This document shows positions 32,382-42,770 of a stretch of DNA of 64,000 nucleotides, in pieces (within the stretch, counting starts at the first letter, position 1; each line of letters opens with the position of its first letter). Location: positions 682,001-746,000 of the forward strand of contig CP145416.1 of NCBI GenBank assembly GCA_036867785.1. Direction: 5' to 3'. Position numbers and translations under genes: made by a program. This DNA comes from Plasmodiophora brassicae. Its lineage: Eukaryota > Endomyxa: Phytomyxea > Phytomyxea > Plasmodiophorida. The notes under the pieces were generated by a model. It worked only from the letters and a program-made list of their open reading frames with translations, was not told the origin of the DNA and did no database searches.

Positions 32382-34788
32382 ATGCCGGCGGCGGATCTGC
32401 ATCGCAGCGGCGGCGATTGCCCGGATATGACGACCGGCAGCGGCAGTCGTACGACGGTCCTGTGCCTTCATGGCGGGCTGCAGACCGGGACCGTGTTTCG
32501 GGAGCGGTTGCAGCGACTAGAGGCGAGGCTGATGGCGCAGGCATCGGACCTCGCCCTTGATTTCGTGTACGTCGACGGCCCGTTCGAAAACGCTGAGACC
32601 GGCTTGCGGGATTGGATGGATCGGCGTTCATCGTTCCCGTGCATGTGCGCGGCGATGTCTATCGTCGAGCGTGCCATGCCGTTCTCGGGCGTGATCGGGT
32701 TCAGTGCCGGCGCCGCTGTCGCTTCTGCAATAGCGCGAATGCCTGGACGCTTCCCTGGCGTGTCGTGGTTCATTCTTGCCGGGGCACCAGACATTGACCC
32801 TTGTCTTTGCGCGAAGCGTCTCTCCACAGACCCCACAAGTCCATCGGCTGTCAAGACCCTTCATATCGTTGGAGATGGCGACGAGGCCGTTAAGCCGGAG
32901 GAAAGCCTGCGGGCATGGGAACGGTTCGACCAGGCAGAACTACGTCGTCATGACAAGGGGCATTGTCTGCCAACCTCGGCACATGATCTGGATGCGTACG
33001 TTGATTTCATCAGGCGCTGCTCAGCGCCAGATGATGAGCATCGGTTGGCCCAGGACGAAGAACTGGAGGCAATGAGCGCCATCTTCCCCGACGAATTCGC
33101 AGTCGAAGCGGGCGGACCACCTGGGGAACGCCTCTGCACCGTGAAGATGCCACTGGCTGATCTGGAACTTGCTTTTCGTATTGGACCGTCGTACCCCGCT
33201 ACCCTGCCGTTCATCCACCTACGACACTCGATGTCTCTCAGTCAATTTCCACCTGTGCTAGCCAGTGGGCTGTTAAAGGCTGCTCGATCTGCAGCAGTGG
33301 AATTGTCTGGCACTGCAATGCTATACGAAGTGGCAAGTGCAGCGTTGCGATTCCTGGAGGATGCACCAGCCCCGCCACCGACGGGTGCGTCAGTCGTTGC
33401 TTCGAGCTCATCGTCTGATGACGCTGACGACGATGTACGTATGGTCGTCAGTCTATCCACTGGAGGCAACGATGACCATCTGTCACGCAACGCGCGTGGC
33501 GAATGGCGCCATACGGTTGGTCTTGTCGGTACGACGATCCCCATTTGTACAACAGACAAGCACGCGCCTGAAATGGTCGCTAGGGAAACCGTCTGCGGGA
33601 AAGTCGACTCTCTTCAACTGTGCAACCCGGTCCCTGAATGCGAAGATGGCAGCGCATCCTTTCACGACAATCGAGGCGAATGTTGGTCATGGCGTATGGC
33701 GTTCACCTGATTTCGAAGATCGGCTCTTGCCGCTTCTTGTGAAGGATGTCGCTGGTCTGGTCCCTGGAGCGTACGAAGGCCGGGGTCGCGGTAACCAGTT
33801 TCTCAATGATTTATGTGACGCGGACGTCCTCATTCATGTCGTCGACGGGTCCGGCCTCAGCGATGTCGATGGAAACATCATCCCTGACGATGGCAGCGAT
33901 TTGGGTCAGGATCCCCTGCGCGATGTTGCCTGGGTTCGCAACGAGCTTCACCAGTGGATCTTCAGCAACATCCTCCGCAAATGGCCATCGATAGTTAAGC
34001 GTCCTCGACGGTTGCTGGGCATGTTCAGTGGTTACCGGGCGTCCAGGTCGCTTGTCCAACGAGCCATCCGGGCTGGCGGGCTCAACGTTGACGTTGATCC
34101 ATGCTCGGCGAAATCGCAATGGACAGAAGCTGCGCTGCATCGCGTCGTCGATGCGTTCCTTCAAGCCAGGTTCCCGATCGTTCTAGCGCTGAACAAGGCG
34201 GATCTCAGCACGGCGACCGTTCACATCAAGCGGGTCCAGGACGTTATCGGGAATCACGCTGTTGCTGTTAGCGCTGGCGTTGAGCTCTGGCTGCAGCAGA
34301 AGGCCAGGCAAGGTCGACTATCCTATGAGTTTGGATCGTCGAGTTTCCGTTGCCTGGGCACATCCGATTTTGACGAGGATGACAAGAGAAGGCTGTCCCA
34401 GGCGGCACACGTGTTCGATACCTGGGGTACAACGGGCGTGTTGCAGGCGCTCACCGCTGCCGTAATGACGCGACCTCCCGTGCTGTGCTACCCAGTAGCC
34501 GACCTCGACACGCGAGCGCCCCTGATCGCGGACGAGCCTTGCATCATGATGAAACCGGGAAGTACGGTCGACGACCTGTTCGATGTCCTGCGGCATAACG
34601 CTCAACGGGCCGCCCTCGACGGCCAGTTTGTCCGAGCCGAGGCGATGGCCCTGGACGGGTCCAGCCGTAAAGCCATTCGACGGGATGCGGAAATCGGCCC
34701 CCAGTGCGCCGTCATTCGCCTCTGGACCACCAGAAAGAGCAGATGGCAACACCATGCTGACCGGCAGGATGCCTCGGAATCCAGATAA
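32382..34788 (+). CDS. FSH1-type serine hydrolase fused to RWD domain and YGR210C/YchF-like GTPase
   Basis: One open path links three domains. (1) FSH1/OVCA2 alpha-beta hydrolase: [13 protein letters not shown], nucleophile [13 protein letters not shown], acid [13 protein letters not shown], base KGHCLP. (2) RWD domain: [30 protein letters not shown]. (3) A low-complexity Ser/Asp linker, then TVGLVG, a 59-base intron (TCG|GTACGA to CTAG|GGAAAC), and [20 protein letters not shown] (P-loop), [47 protein letters not shown] and a TGS-like end ([20 protein letters not shown]). The GTPase follows the archaeal/YGR210C branch of the Obg family. No stop or likely start separates domains 2 and 3 in the frame used, but a missed intron splitting two genes is possible. 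Start at 32382 or 32427. Confidence 0.75.
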
Positions 34789-34968
34789 ACACGTTTCGAC
34801 AGGTCAGCGTGGCCAAGCGGGAACCCTCAGTGGTGCGGTGTGGCCCAACTTGAGAGACAGTCGCAAATTGAGGTCGCTGACGTGCAGCCGTGTTTTTTTT
34901 TGGTAGGAGGGCGCGCCCCGCCCCCCGACAGACTGCGATCCGTTCGCTGGGGATACCGTGTCGCCGGG

Positions 34969-35232
34969 ATGGGTGTACCGAAGCAGATGATGGTTGCGAC
35001 CGCTGTCGTGACGGTTCTCTACCTGTGGCTACCGAGTTTCACTCACGAGCAAAGGTGGACGGACCCGGTCGGCGAGGTACTGTCGCCGTGTGGCGGTTTC
35101 CGGGTGTGCAAGGTGGACTGAGTCTTGACCCCTCCCTAGTACAACAAAGTTCGAGCGATGGACAAGGCTCGCGCCAAGGCCCGCTACGGCGGTGGTGACC
35201 AAGACCAGCAACCGGAACCTAATCATCACTGA
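34969..35232 (+). CDS. Small single-pass membrane protein, unknown
   Basis: A short two-exon candidate. Exon 1 starts MGVPKQMMVATAVVTVLYLW (signal anchor) and continues LPSFTHEQRWTDPVGE; a donor near 35080 and acceptor CCCTAG before TACAACAAAG lead to YNKVRAMDKARAKARYGG and an acidic, His-ended tail. Total about 66 residues. Type and charge pattern would suit a mitochondrial or ER tail-facing protein, but no family was recognised. The 40 bases between its stop and the stop of the CNBD gene make the pair convergent. Confidence 0.4.
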
Positions 35233-35269
35233 ACTAGATAGACGAATGGAGTCGATCTTCGCATCGTCT

Positions 35270-37324
35270 CTATTTGTCTAGGTTGTTGGCGTAGAGGTCC
35301 GGGCGACGATACGGATTTCGAACTCGCGGCGACTGGAAATCGATATGGCGCCCCTGGCCGATGCGTTCGCGGTACTGCCGCCACTTGTCTTCGAGTTTAA
35401 GTAGCTCCTTCAGGTCGTCATCGGCCGGGCACCGGAACAGGTTCATGTACAGTTGACGCGTGAGACGGTCGTTCAGGCGTCGCTGCAGGTCGAACGTGGA
35501 TACCTCAAAGACGAGCACGTGGTCGAGGGCGATAAAACTTGCTGGGATGAGGCCACGTTTCTTGCCCTCGATGAACGGGCAGCCAATGGCCGACCACTGC
35601 CCGAGTACGGTCACGTCGACGAAAACGGGTTCGCGATTCGATCTGGCCGTATGGTGAACGACGGGGCTCGCCACGCTCGCTTGGGTGGTGTTCAGGGATT
35701 TCTGTTTCAGCTTGGCGACCTCGGATTCGTATCGTTTCCGAACCGATGCCATATCCATGGTCGGCAACGGCGTCGCGTTAACCCGAGCATACCTGCCATG
35801 GGAGCTGGACCGCCGGTGCAGAACAGAAGTACGCCGAGGTCGACGAGGGGGCGTCAGAATCGGTTGGGAACGCTCCAGGAGCTTGTCCAGGCTAGGCAGT
35901 TCGATATTCCGCCATTGTTTCCCGGTGGCTTCGTTCAAGTTGGACGCCCTACTGTCAGACACGTTAGTCGACCGCTTGCTTTGCGATCTGCTGGTCCGGT
36001 TCGACTGCAGGGCTGGGCGTTCGGTCAATGCTTGAGAATGGCACACGTCGCCTTTCAGCATTAGCTCCCGGATGACGCTGCTCTCCTAGTCAGTACCAGA
36101 GGCGGTTGATACAGGACACGGGTCTGTACCGGACGTGCCCGCTCTTGATGAAGAGTATTACGTTGGGGTACGTCTGATGCTGCTGATAAATGATCGTCCT
36201 CGGTTTGATCATGCGGATACGCGCCTCGTAGCTGATATCAAATATTGCTTTGGGGTCCATGCCAACCAGGTACGGCAATCGCTCGAAGAAATGCAACTTG
36301 TCGTGCTGGACTTTCCGAACATACGGATACATGAACGCCCGGAAGTCGCTGCGTTCGAGGAGGCCCAGAACGCAGTCGCGTTTGGCGATCAGCGCGGCAT
36401 GGCGGATGCCACCTCGCTGCATGAGTGACAGTTCGCCGAACGCGGTCCCGCTTGGGATCTCGCTGATTTCGGATTCGTGAGCGACGTTGTTGCTGGACAT
36501 GACCTTCTTCCTGACGCCAATCAGGCCATGGAACAGTACGTAGAACTCGTCGCCTGCATCGCCCTATGCGCTGCTGAGTGAAGTGCATGTTAATGGGTCG
36601 GCCCGCGCAAGGTGTTCACCTCTTGGCAAAGGTAATCACCGGCGTTGACGACTCGAAGTTTGAGGTGCGTGAATATGGCACGTAACTGCGACCTGGCGAA
36701 ATTGTACTTGAGGAAGGATTCCTTAACGATATCGATCAGGAACTCGAGCTCCTGGAACAGGCGCTGCGTCCTCGACAGAATGCCTATAAGGACGTTCTCC
36801 ATCGATTCCGCCTGGCTGCCCGTGATCGACATGTTCGAGAACGGTTCGAGAGACTTGTCCAGCTCCTCGAGGCCATGCAAGGTGCTTTCAGTGTCCACGT
36901 TCGCGCGTTCCCGTTCCCAGTCGGGTATGACGAACATGTAGCAGAAGACGGCTTGCAGGTCTTCCCGGGTCATGCGCACCTCCATACGCTGCGACTCGTC
37001 GCCCACCAACCGTACCAGCATCGTCTTCGTATGCCGACTAACCGTATTGTGAATCAGGGTGTCGGGGATCTTACCAGCCAGGTGCTGCACGGCCGGGATG
37101 GACATGAGGAAGCTCCGCACCATCGTCTCCAGGTCGTCGAACTCAAGCACGGTCTTCCCATCGGACACGAACTCGTCCCACGCCTCCCGCAGGATCTCGT
37201 CCCGCTCCACGTTCGTCTTCAGGTTCCTCAGCACCGCCCAGTGCCGCATGAAGAACGGCTGCCGGGGCGGCGGCTTCGACCCTGATCTGCCGCCCGGCAC
37301 CGGGAACAGCTGTGCCAGGACCAT
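35270..37324 (-). CDS. Cyclic-nucleotide-binding-domain protein (two CNBDs)
   Basis: Soluble CNBD protein, in the style of CNBD2 or a PKA regulatory-like protein without the PKA dimerisation motif. The first exon encodes a helical region (RHWAVLRNLKTNVERDEILR; ESTLHGLEELDKSLEPFSNM) and enters CNBD1 at FTHLKLRVVNAGDYLCQE. After an intron, AGDEFYVLFHGLIGVRKKV and the phosphate-binding cassette GTAFGELSLMQRGGIRHAAL follow; the usual Arg-Ala pair appears as R-H-A-A, so cyclic nucleotide binding is plausible but not sure. CNBD2 begins FFERLPYLVGMDPKAIFDIS with IIYQQHQTYPNVILFIKSGH. The last exon (35270-36064) is basic and Ser-rich, ending with RPDLYANNLDK. An upstream minus-strand frame at 37467-37811 could be a further first exon. 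Confidence 0.72.
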
Positions 37325-37846
37325 CCCGAATCCACACAGCGCACAGCAGCGGGTCTCCCCAGCAATTAACGGTCACAGCGTACCAGATCGATTCACGAAT
37401 CATCACGCCCCGCGTAATAGGCCAATCTTGGCCATTCCCAGTCCGTTCACGGAGTGCTCGACATCGTCATGGTAAGCCGCTGGACGCCGCGGTCGGTGCG
37501 GTGCCGACCGTTCTGACGGCTGTGGGTGCAGGGTTGCAATTGGAGCAAGAACCAGGGTAGGTTGCGGTCTGAGGGGGGAGTCGATCGGGTGTGTCCGTTA
37601 TGTGCGACGCGTAGATATCCTGCAGGATCGTCAGCGTCGCAGCGCGGCCGTGGCGGGCGGTGCCGGGGCCGGCGGGCAACCGCTGCATGCTGGACCGGAA
37701 CGCAGCCCCGCCATTAGCGTTGCTGTCGGCAGCGTCCCCCAACCCACCGACGAGGTCACGAAGTTCTACGGGTACGGGGCACGCGTTTCGCATGCGCCTC
37801 CACGCTGACATATATCGCGGTCAGGACCTCGCATACGGATCGGCAC
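37325..37846. other. Divergent intergenic region
   Basis: About 520 bases. A 114-codon minus-strand frame at 37467-37811 (ELRDLVGGLGDAADSNANGG) could be a 5' exon of the CNBD gene but has no supporting motif. Otherwise nothing is recognised; the interval should hold promoters of both flanking genes. Confidence 0.35.
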
Positions 37847-38271
37847 ATGCAGGAGGCGAACATGCTTCGTGGGATCATCGAGCAGACGCACCAGTATGCT
37901 CCAGCTGTATTACCTGTCGGGCATCTGCCCTCTGAAACGTCGAGCGCAGGGATTTTATCGATGTCACGCAAGAACCCGCATTCATGGATGAAGCGGAAGC
38001 CGACGAAAGGCGGAAGAAATACGTGGCCGAGTTCGGCAATGGCGCATTCGGCCAGCTGCTGAAGCCGATACCGGAAATGTTCGACCACGCGTTCCAGTCT
38101 GCAGAAGACCTGGTCGCTGCTCTGGTTCGCCCTGTTCCGCCTGAAGATGAGCGCGCCTGGGTACCGATGCTTGGCGCCCTGTGCCACCACAGAACGCTGT
38201 CTAACGAGTGTGCGATCAGGTCCTGGCCACATGCGAGTCTGTCTGCAGAGCGTCTAGGGTGGCGCCGATGA
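37847..38271 (+). CDS. Hypothetical soluble protein, two exons
   Basis: Candidate gene: MQEANMLRGIIEQTHQYAPA with V-L-P, then a short intron (CCT|GTCGGG to CGCAG|GGATTT) to DFIDVTQEPAFMDEAEADER, RKKYVAEFGNGAFGQLLKPI, PEMFDHAFQSAEDLVAALVR and WVPMLGALCHHRTLS. The composition (balanced acidic and basic helix formers) favours this strand over the Cys/Arg-rich antisense frame. The C-terminal border is uncertain. No family recognised. It is convergent with the TPR gene downstream. Confidence 0.4.
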
Positions 38272-38351
38272 CATCCGATGGGCGCGCTCTAATTGTCACG
38301 TTCGACAGCGTATGACGTTCTATATTTCGGTTCCTCATTCCATGCTGCTGG

Positions 38352-39394
38352 TTACGATCGGCCGTACGCCTTCTTGGCGGATCGAAGCGAGTTGCGCAGC
38401 TGAAGCGTTAGGCCGTCTCGTGTGCCGATGTGCCGATGTGCCATTCGAAACGCGCGCCTGTACCACTGGTGTGCCCCCATTCAGTGCTCGCCTGACCACC
38501 GGTCGTCTGCCCCGACTGTTACCGAAATGGCGACTCTGCCGTCGTGAAGGTAGTCGTACTCAACGCCCATAGCATGGTAAATCAGCGCGAGGAGCACAAT
38601 CGTTGCCGGCAGGGTGTCGCTGTCGTCGGCAGGGCTGTCACCACCGTTCGCGATCAGGGTGCGATGCGTCGATCGCATGGCAGCGCTGATCTCTTGTATG
38701 GCATCGTGGTGCCTAGCCGCGGTTCAACATGGGAGGTAATGTGGGCCGGGCAGGATTGGGACCCCCCACCTTCCAAGTTGTGAGTGCAGCGACCCCATAT
38801 TCAAACGTACCGTCGCAACCGCGAGATCCGATCCCCCAGGCCCATGCGTGTTCACTGCGTCCGTCATGATCTCCAGTGCCTTCAGCGTGCGACCTAGCCT
38901 GTGCCATCCGATTCAGGAACACATGCTTGACGATGTAGGTGCACACGTACGATCGCTGAGTGCATCCCATGTTGTTCAAGGTCTGCAACAGGGTCGCATC
39001 GCCGGATGCGTTTCGCAGGGCCTTCTCGAGCAACTTCACCGAGGCACGAGGGTTCTGTCGGTGCATCAGGGCGATCGCCCGAACGTTATACGCCGCTGCC
39101 AATCTGGCGGTCGATCCGATCAACTGCGTTATGTCTCGTTGGCCGACGCGCCGTCCCTACTGTTGCTCACCGATGCTGACCTCCTTGGATTGTGGCCCGA
39201 ATCGCTCCCTACGCAGGTCGCTAGCTCGCTCCAGGAGCGGAATCGCCTTGTGGACCCGGCCCTACATACCGCGCGTCAGCCAACTTTGTACGATCAACAG
39301 AGCGCCGCTGTGCCTTCGTCATCAAATCCGCACTCATCCTGTCCAGTTGGAGGATGGCGTCATCAGCGTCCGAGAGCGCATCGACCTTAGGCAT
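38352..39394 (-). CDS. TPR-repeat protein
   Basis: Built from at least six short exons with clean joins. MPKVDALSDADDAILQLDRM opens the protein; then AIPLLERASDLRRERFGPQS, YNVRAIALMHRQNPRASVKL, LEKALRNASGDATLLQTLNN, ALEIMTDAVNTHGPGGSDLA, VRLNMGSLHSQLGR, EISAAMRSTHRTLIANGGDS, VLLALIYHAMGVEYDYLH and finally WYRRAFRMAHRHIGTRDGLT, LQLRNSLRSAKKAYGRS. The pattern A-x-x-L-x-x-A and G-[PT]-x-[DH]-x-x-[TV]-x-x-x-x-N-[MLS]-[GA] is that of TPR_12 arrays (kinesin-light-chain style). The final intron is 38477-38529 or close to it; stop TAA at 38354. Probably a protein-interaction scaffold; partner unknown. Confidence 0.68.
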
Positions 39395-39537
39395 TGCCGG
39401 CCGGCTATCTACTGAATCGGCGATCGACGCCTCGTACTACGAGTCTGATAATCGTGGTTTACCAACGGGATCACACGTTTCCGTGCCAACGGGGACCAGT
39501 CGCTTGATCCCGGGAAACGGGTCATTCCCACGACGGC

Positions 39538-40228
39538 TTATTCGACGTACAGGCCCTCTGGTATGCCCCACTTGTTGCCTGGATAGATGCCCACAAGCGT
39601 GAATGCGTCCGGCTTGTACTCGAGGGGCTCGGTGAACCCCAGCCGGGTCAGGCCCTGTCGAAGCTCGCGTATCTCGGTGACGTTCGCGAAGCTGGCCGTG
39701 TAAATGCAAATGTCGTTCTTCGTCTTCGTTCCTGGCGAGTACGGCGACACCTACACAGGAACGCGTATCAGAGGTCATCCGGGAATCGGGACCTGGTGGA
39801 CCTGCCTTGGCCGCTACGCCCAGCTTGCCAGCGGCGACTTCACGAGCAATGGGATTCCAGGCCTGGTCGATCGTCGCCCGGTCCCTATAGATCATCCATT
39901 TCCCGGATAGGACCCGATTCTTTAAGGCCAGCTGGAGCAGGGCACTCTCTGTCGCTTTGCCCTTGGCATCCAGGGCGTCCCATTCGCGTTTCAGCCGCTT
40001 GACGTTGCCGGGTTCGATTTCTTCCTCCGGGGAAGGTACATAGATCCACGCGTACTGATATGTCGTGATCCGAGACGGCGGGTACTCTTTCAGGAACTCG
40101 TCAATGCTAGAGTATTCGAACGGGTCGTAGATCGTCCATTCCGGGGATGTGTGCGGTAGGCGCCGGCGTTGTGGCGCCGCCGACGCTATCGCCACCACCA
40201 ACGCCAGACACCGCACCCAAACCGTCAT
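39538..40228 (-). CDS. BLES03/C11orf68 (UPF0696, DUF1917) family protein, with apparent signal peptide
   Basis: Family of unknown function with an eIF4E-like fold in the structure of the human member. Exon 1 begins MTVWVRCLALVVAIASAAPQ, which looks like a cleavable signal peptide, and continues EWTIYDPFEYSSIDEFLKEY, TTYQYAWIYVP and GKWMIYRDRATIDQAWNPIA. Splicing GGCA|GTCCAC to GTGTAG|GTGTCG restores AGKLGVAAKAVSPYS, then DICIYTASFANVTEIRELRQ, LEYKPDAFTLVGIYPGNKWG and the ending IPEGLYVE. The conserved W-x-[IV]-[FY], A-K-[VA]-S and Y-K-x-D-x-x-T-x-x-G-I-Y are all present. The secretory leader is unlike the cytosolic animal proteins. Start at an upstream Met (40327) would hide the signal peptide. 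Confidence 0.8.
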
Positions 40229-40616
40229 CACTACCGAGTGCCAGCCGGCCACATAAATCGTCCGATTCCGGAGCGACAATCTAGGTAGACAGCCCCAGCG
40301 CGTGTGTGGGGACCGCCCGTCAGCCACATTCTCGGCCGATTCCGGTAACCAGTACGTACCACAGCGGCCAGACGACCTCTCGCCCGGTTTCCCAGTTACC
40401 TATGTAGGTCTGCAAGCACTGTTGCACGGCCGTCCCTCATATAACGCTTACGCAGAGGAATCCATCCTGCCGCCCGTCTCGTGAAGAGGGCGCTGTCGCA
40501 CTCGCAGTCAGGGGCAAAACGGGGAGGGGGAGGGCAAACCGTGCCGCGACTCGAACCGGCGCCTGTGTGGTCAGGACGCCCGCATTCGCATTGTCGCCAA
40601 CGCGAAATGACGGGAG
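40229..40616. promoter_or_regulatory. Divergent intergenic region with a B-box-like sequence
   Basis: About 390 bases between BLES03 (-) and RINT1 (+). The minus strand of 40550-40570 reads GGTTCGAGTC, close to a Pol III B box, but flanking sequence does not fold into a tRNA. No open frame is convincing. Confidence 0.35.
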
Positions 40617-42770
40617 ATGCCGCCTGGTGATGGTTGCAATGTGTTGGACGGGTGGGCGCCGGGCGCCCCGGTCCCGCTCAGCCGGGTCCTGGACCGGAAG
40701 GCGGACCTGCTCGCGATGGCCTCATCGCTGAGGACGCAGCTCCTCGAGAAGCAGGCCGAGATGAGCGCCCTGCGCGACAAAGCGGATGGCGTCATCCGCC
40801 GCCTGGCGTCGGGGCAGCAGTCGTCGTCGACGCTGTCCGAGATCGTCAACGATGCATGTTCATGCAGCGCGGATATTCGACCGCGGGCCCAGCATGCCCT
40901 GCAGGCTTTGCAGAGCATTGTGGCGGCCCGCAAGTACATGGACGCCGTTGCCGATGTCCGGTCGGCGATCGGCGCGCTTGGGCCTGTGCTGACCGCCGTT
41001 CAAGGCGCCGCCCTGAATGATTCCACGTATCGCCTGCTCGCGGACCGGACCAGCGACCTGATTGACCTGTGGGGGGCGAAACGTGATGCACTTGGAGCGG
41101 CGTCGCTGGCGCACGTCTGGGCCAGCGCACGAATATCGTCGATGGTGGACAAATGGCGAACGTGCCTCGAGCGTGCAGCGTCCAATGCGCTCAATGAGAT
41201 CGGGTGGCCGTGCACGTCGGCCGGGTCCATGCTGCGCCTATCGGTCGATGTTCGGGCGCGTACTCACGCCCAGCTGATGCTCACCTGCCTGGTTGCGTTA
41301 CAGAACGCCTTTGAGTCGCCGGATGCGATATCGGCGCCGGGCAGCTGGGTGCTCCCGCTCCTCTGCGATCCGATCATCGTGCGTTTCAAGTACCATTTCG
41401 ACCGCGAGTCGTCGGCGACGAACCGGCCTGACAAACCCGAATGGTTCCTCGGGTTCATCTCCAGAGCGCTCGCGCAGCATGTCCCCCCGCTTCGGGATGA
41501 TCTCCTCCCCGGGCACGACGGCATTGTCACTGCCTTCGTTGACAGGCTGTTATCGCCGTTGAAGGCTAAACTCGAGGTCCTGTTGCGGGAGCTGGCCACA
41601 CGAACCGACCTGTCGCTGTTCCAGCACTGCGTCAAACACGTCCTGGCGTTCGAGCCATGCATCGTGGACGTTCTAACGCGTACGCCGTCCATGCGCGCCA
41701 TTCTTCTCGCCGTTGAACGAGACACGGCTCTGGCCCAGCTGGAGTTTATCCTCGAGGGCCTCCCGTCGCCATGGGTGACAATTCACTCGACGCCTCTCGT
41801 GGTGACGACGAATTCAGCGGATGCCCTTCTGTCGACTCTGTACCAGATCACTGAGAAAACAATGTCGCGGCTGCCGATTCTGACGCATCGCCTGGAATTC
41901 GCTGCGTTGCAAGGCCGGCTCGTGACCGTGTACACCCAGCGATGCGAAGCACTGTTAGAGCTGGCGCTGAAAGACATTTCAGCTGCTGGAGTGCGCACCT
42001 CGGCAACGGCATCGTCTGATTGGGCGACGTTCATCGGCATCGTTAACTCGTTGGACTGTGTCCAAAGCGTCCTGGACGACTGGAGCGACCGGGTCCTGTT
42101 CGTCGAGCTCCAGTTCGTTCGGGGGAATCGTGACGCACTGCCCAATGGCGTTACGTCGGACGACGTGCTCGCCCTGCAGGCGTTCACAAGCAACACCGAC
42201 TCCACCGCTTTCTTTGCTGACGAGTGTGCTCGCATGTCGCAACTCATCGCTGAATTCGTTGACCTGCTTGTTGAGGTTGTCGTGAAAGCGTTCTCCCACG
42301 CGGCATCGTCCTACCTGACTCGTGGCATTCTGCCCCAAACAAGCACCGGTGGCGACGGCGAGGTCGCTCTATCAGCCTCCATTTGCGATGCCTTGTCGAC
42401 CCTCAGCACGTCGATGAATATTGTATCGTCGCAGCTCGCTGGGCGTTGCTTCCGCAGGTTCTGGACAGGGGTTGCGCAGGGCCTCGACAACGTGCTGTAC
42501 CAGAGAATGATCGTCGACAAGTACATTACACGAGCGGGGACTGTCCAGTTGCGGGCCGACTTTGACGCTATCACTCTTCTGTTTCGGGCACACTCGGAGC
42601 ACCCTGCTGCCGCCATGCCCCACATGAGCACGTCACTCTCATTGTTGGAATCTCCTCTGTCTCGCGTGCAAGATATCGTCAACGACCCGGTGCCGATGGG
42701 TCCACTGTCCGCCGACGAAGTTGCTGGACTGTGTAAGCGAATAAGCGCTGCTGCATCTGTCGAAACATAA
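40617..42770 (+). CDS. RINT1: RINT1/Tip20 homologue (Dsl1/NRZ tethering complex)
   Basis: Subunit of the tether that captures COPI vesicles at the ER together with ZW10/Dsl1 and NBAS/Sec39. A single 717-residue frame without introns, similar to the usual 700-800. The N-terminal third is coiled coil (VLDRKADLLAMASSLRTQLL, LRDKADGVIRRLAS). The hallmark of the RINT1_TIP1 domain is at about residue 260: VRFKYHFDRESSATNRPDKP followed by EWFLGFISRAL, where the family has F-x-[YF]-H-F-x-x-x-x-x-T-N-x-x-[DG]-K-P-E-[WY]. Later conserved helices include ADECARMSQLIAEFVDLLVE and NVLYQRMIVDKYI near the end. Assignment rests mainly on the central motif and overall length. Confidence 0.88.
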   Translation: MPPGDGCNVLDGWAPGAPVPLSRVLDRKADLLAMASSLRTQLLEKQAEMSALRDKADGVIRRLASGQQSSSTLSEIVNDACSCSADIRPRAQHALQALQSIVAARKYMDAVADVRSAIGALGPVLTAVQGAALNDSTYRLLADRTSDLIDLWGAKRDALGAASLAHVWASARISSMVDKWRTCLERAASNALNEIGWPCTSAGSMLRLSVDVRARTHAQLMLTCLVALQNAFESPDAISAPGSWVLPLLCDPIIVRFKYHFDRESSATNRPDKPEWFLGFISRALAQHVPPLRDDLLPGHDGIVTAFVDRLLSPLKAKLEVLLRELATRTDLSLFQHCVKHVLAFEPCIVDVLTRTPSMRAILLAVERDTALAQLEFILEGLPSPWVTIHSTPLVVTTNSADALLSTLYQITEKTMSRLPILTHRLEFAALQGRLVTVYTQRCEALLELALKDISAAGVRTSATASSDWATFIGIVNSLDCVQSVLDDWSDRVLFVELQFVRGNRDALPNGVTSDDVLALQAFTSNTDSTAFFADECARMSQLIAEFVDLLVEVVVKAFSHAASSYLTRGILPQTSTGGDGEVALSASICDALSTLSTSMNIVSSQLAGRCFRRFWTGVAQGLDNVLYQRMIVDKYITRAGTVQLRADFDAITLLFRAHSEHPAAAMPHMSTSLSLLESPLSRVQDIVNDPVPMGPLSADEVAGLCKRISAAASVET

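Noticed and set aside
34801-34885. Possible type II tRNA: GTCAGCG at one end pairs with CGCTGAC about 75 bases later, and GTGGCCAAGCGG resembles an A box
   Set aside because: No B box of the form GGTTCGANTCC and no T-arm or anticodon arm could be drawn.
38735-38780. Minus-strand GGTCCCAATCC resembling a tRNA B box
   Set aside because: It lies in an intron of the TPR gene and the T-stem has mismatches; no cloverleaf.
40545-40610. tRNA-like B box (minus strand GGTTCGAGTC) between BLES03 and RINT1
   Set aside because: The T-arm does not pair, the anticodon arm would need a wrong loop size and no acceptor stem can be formed.
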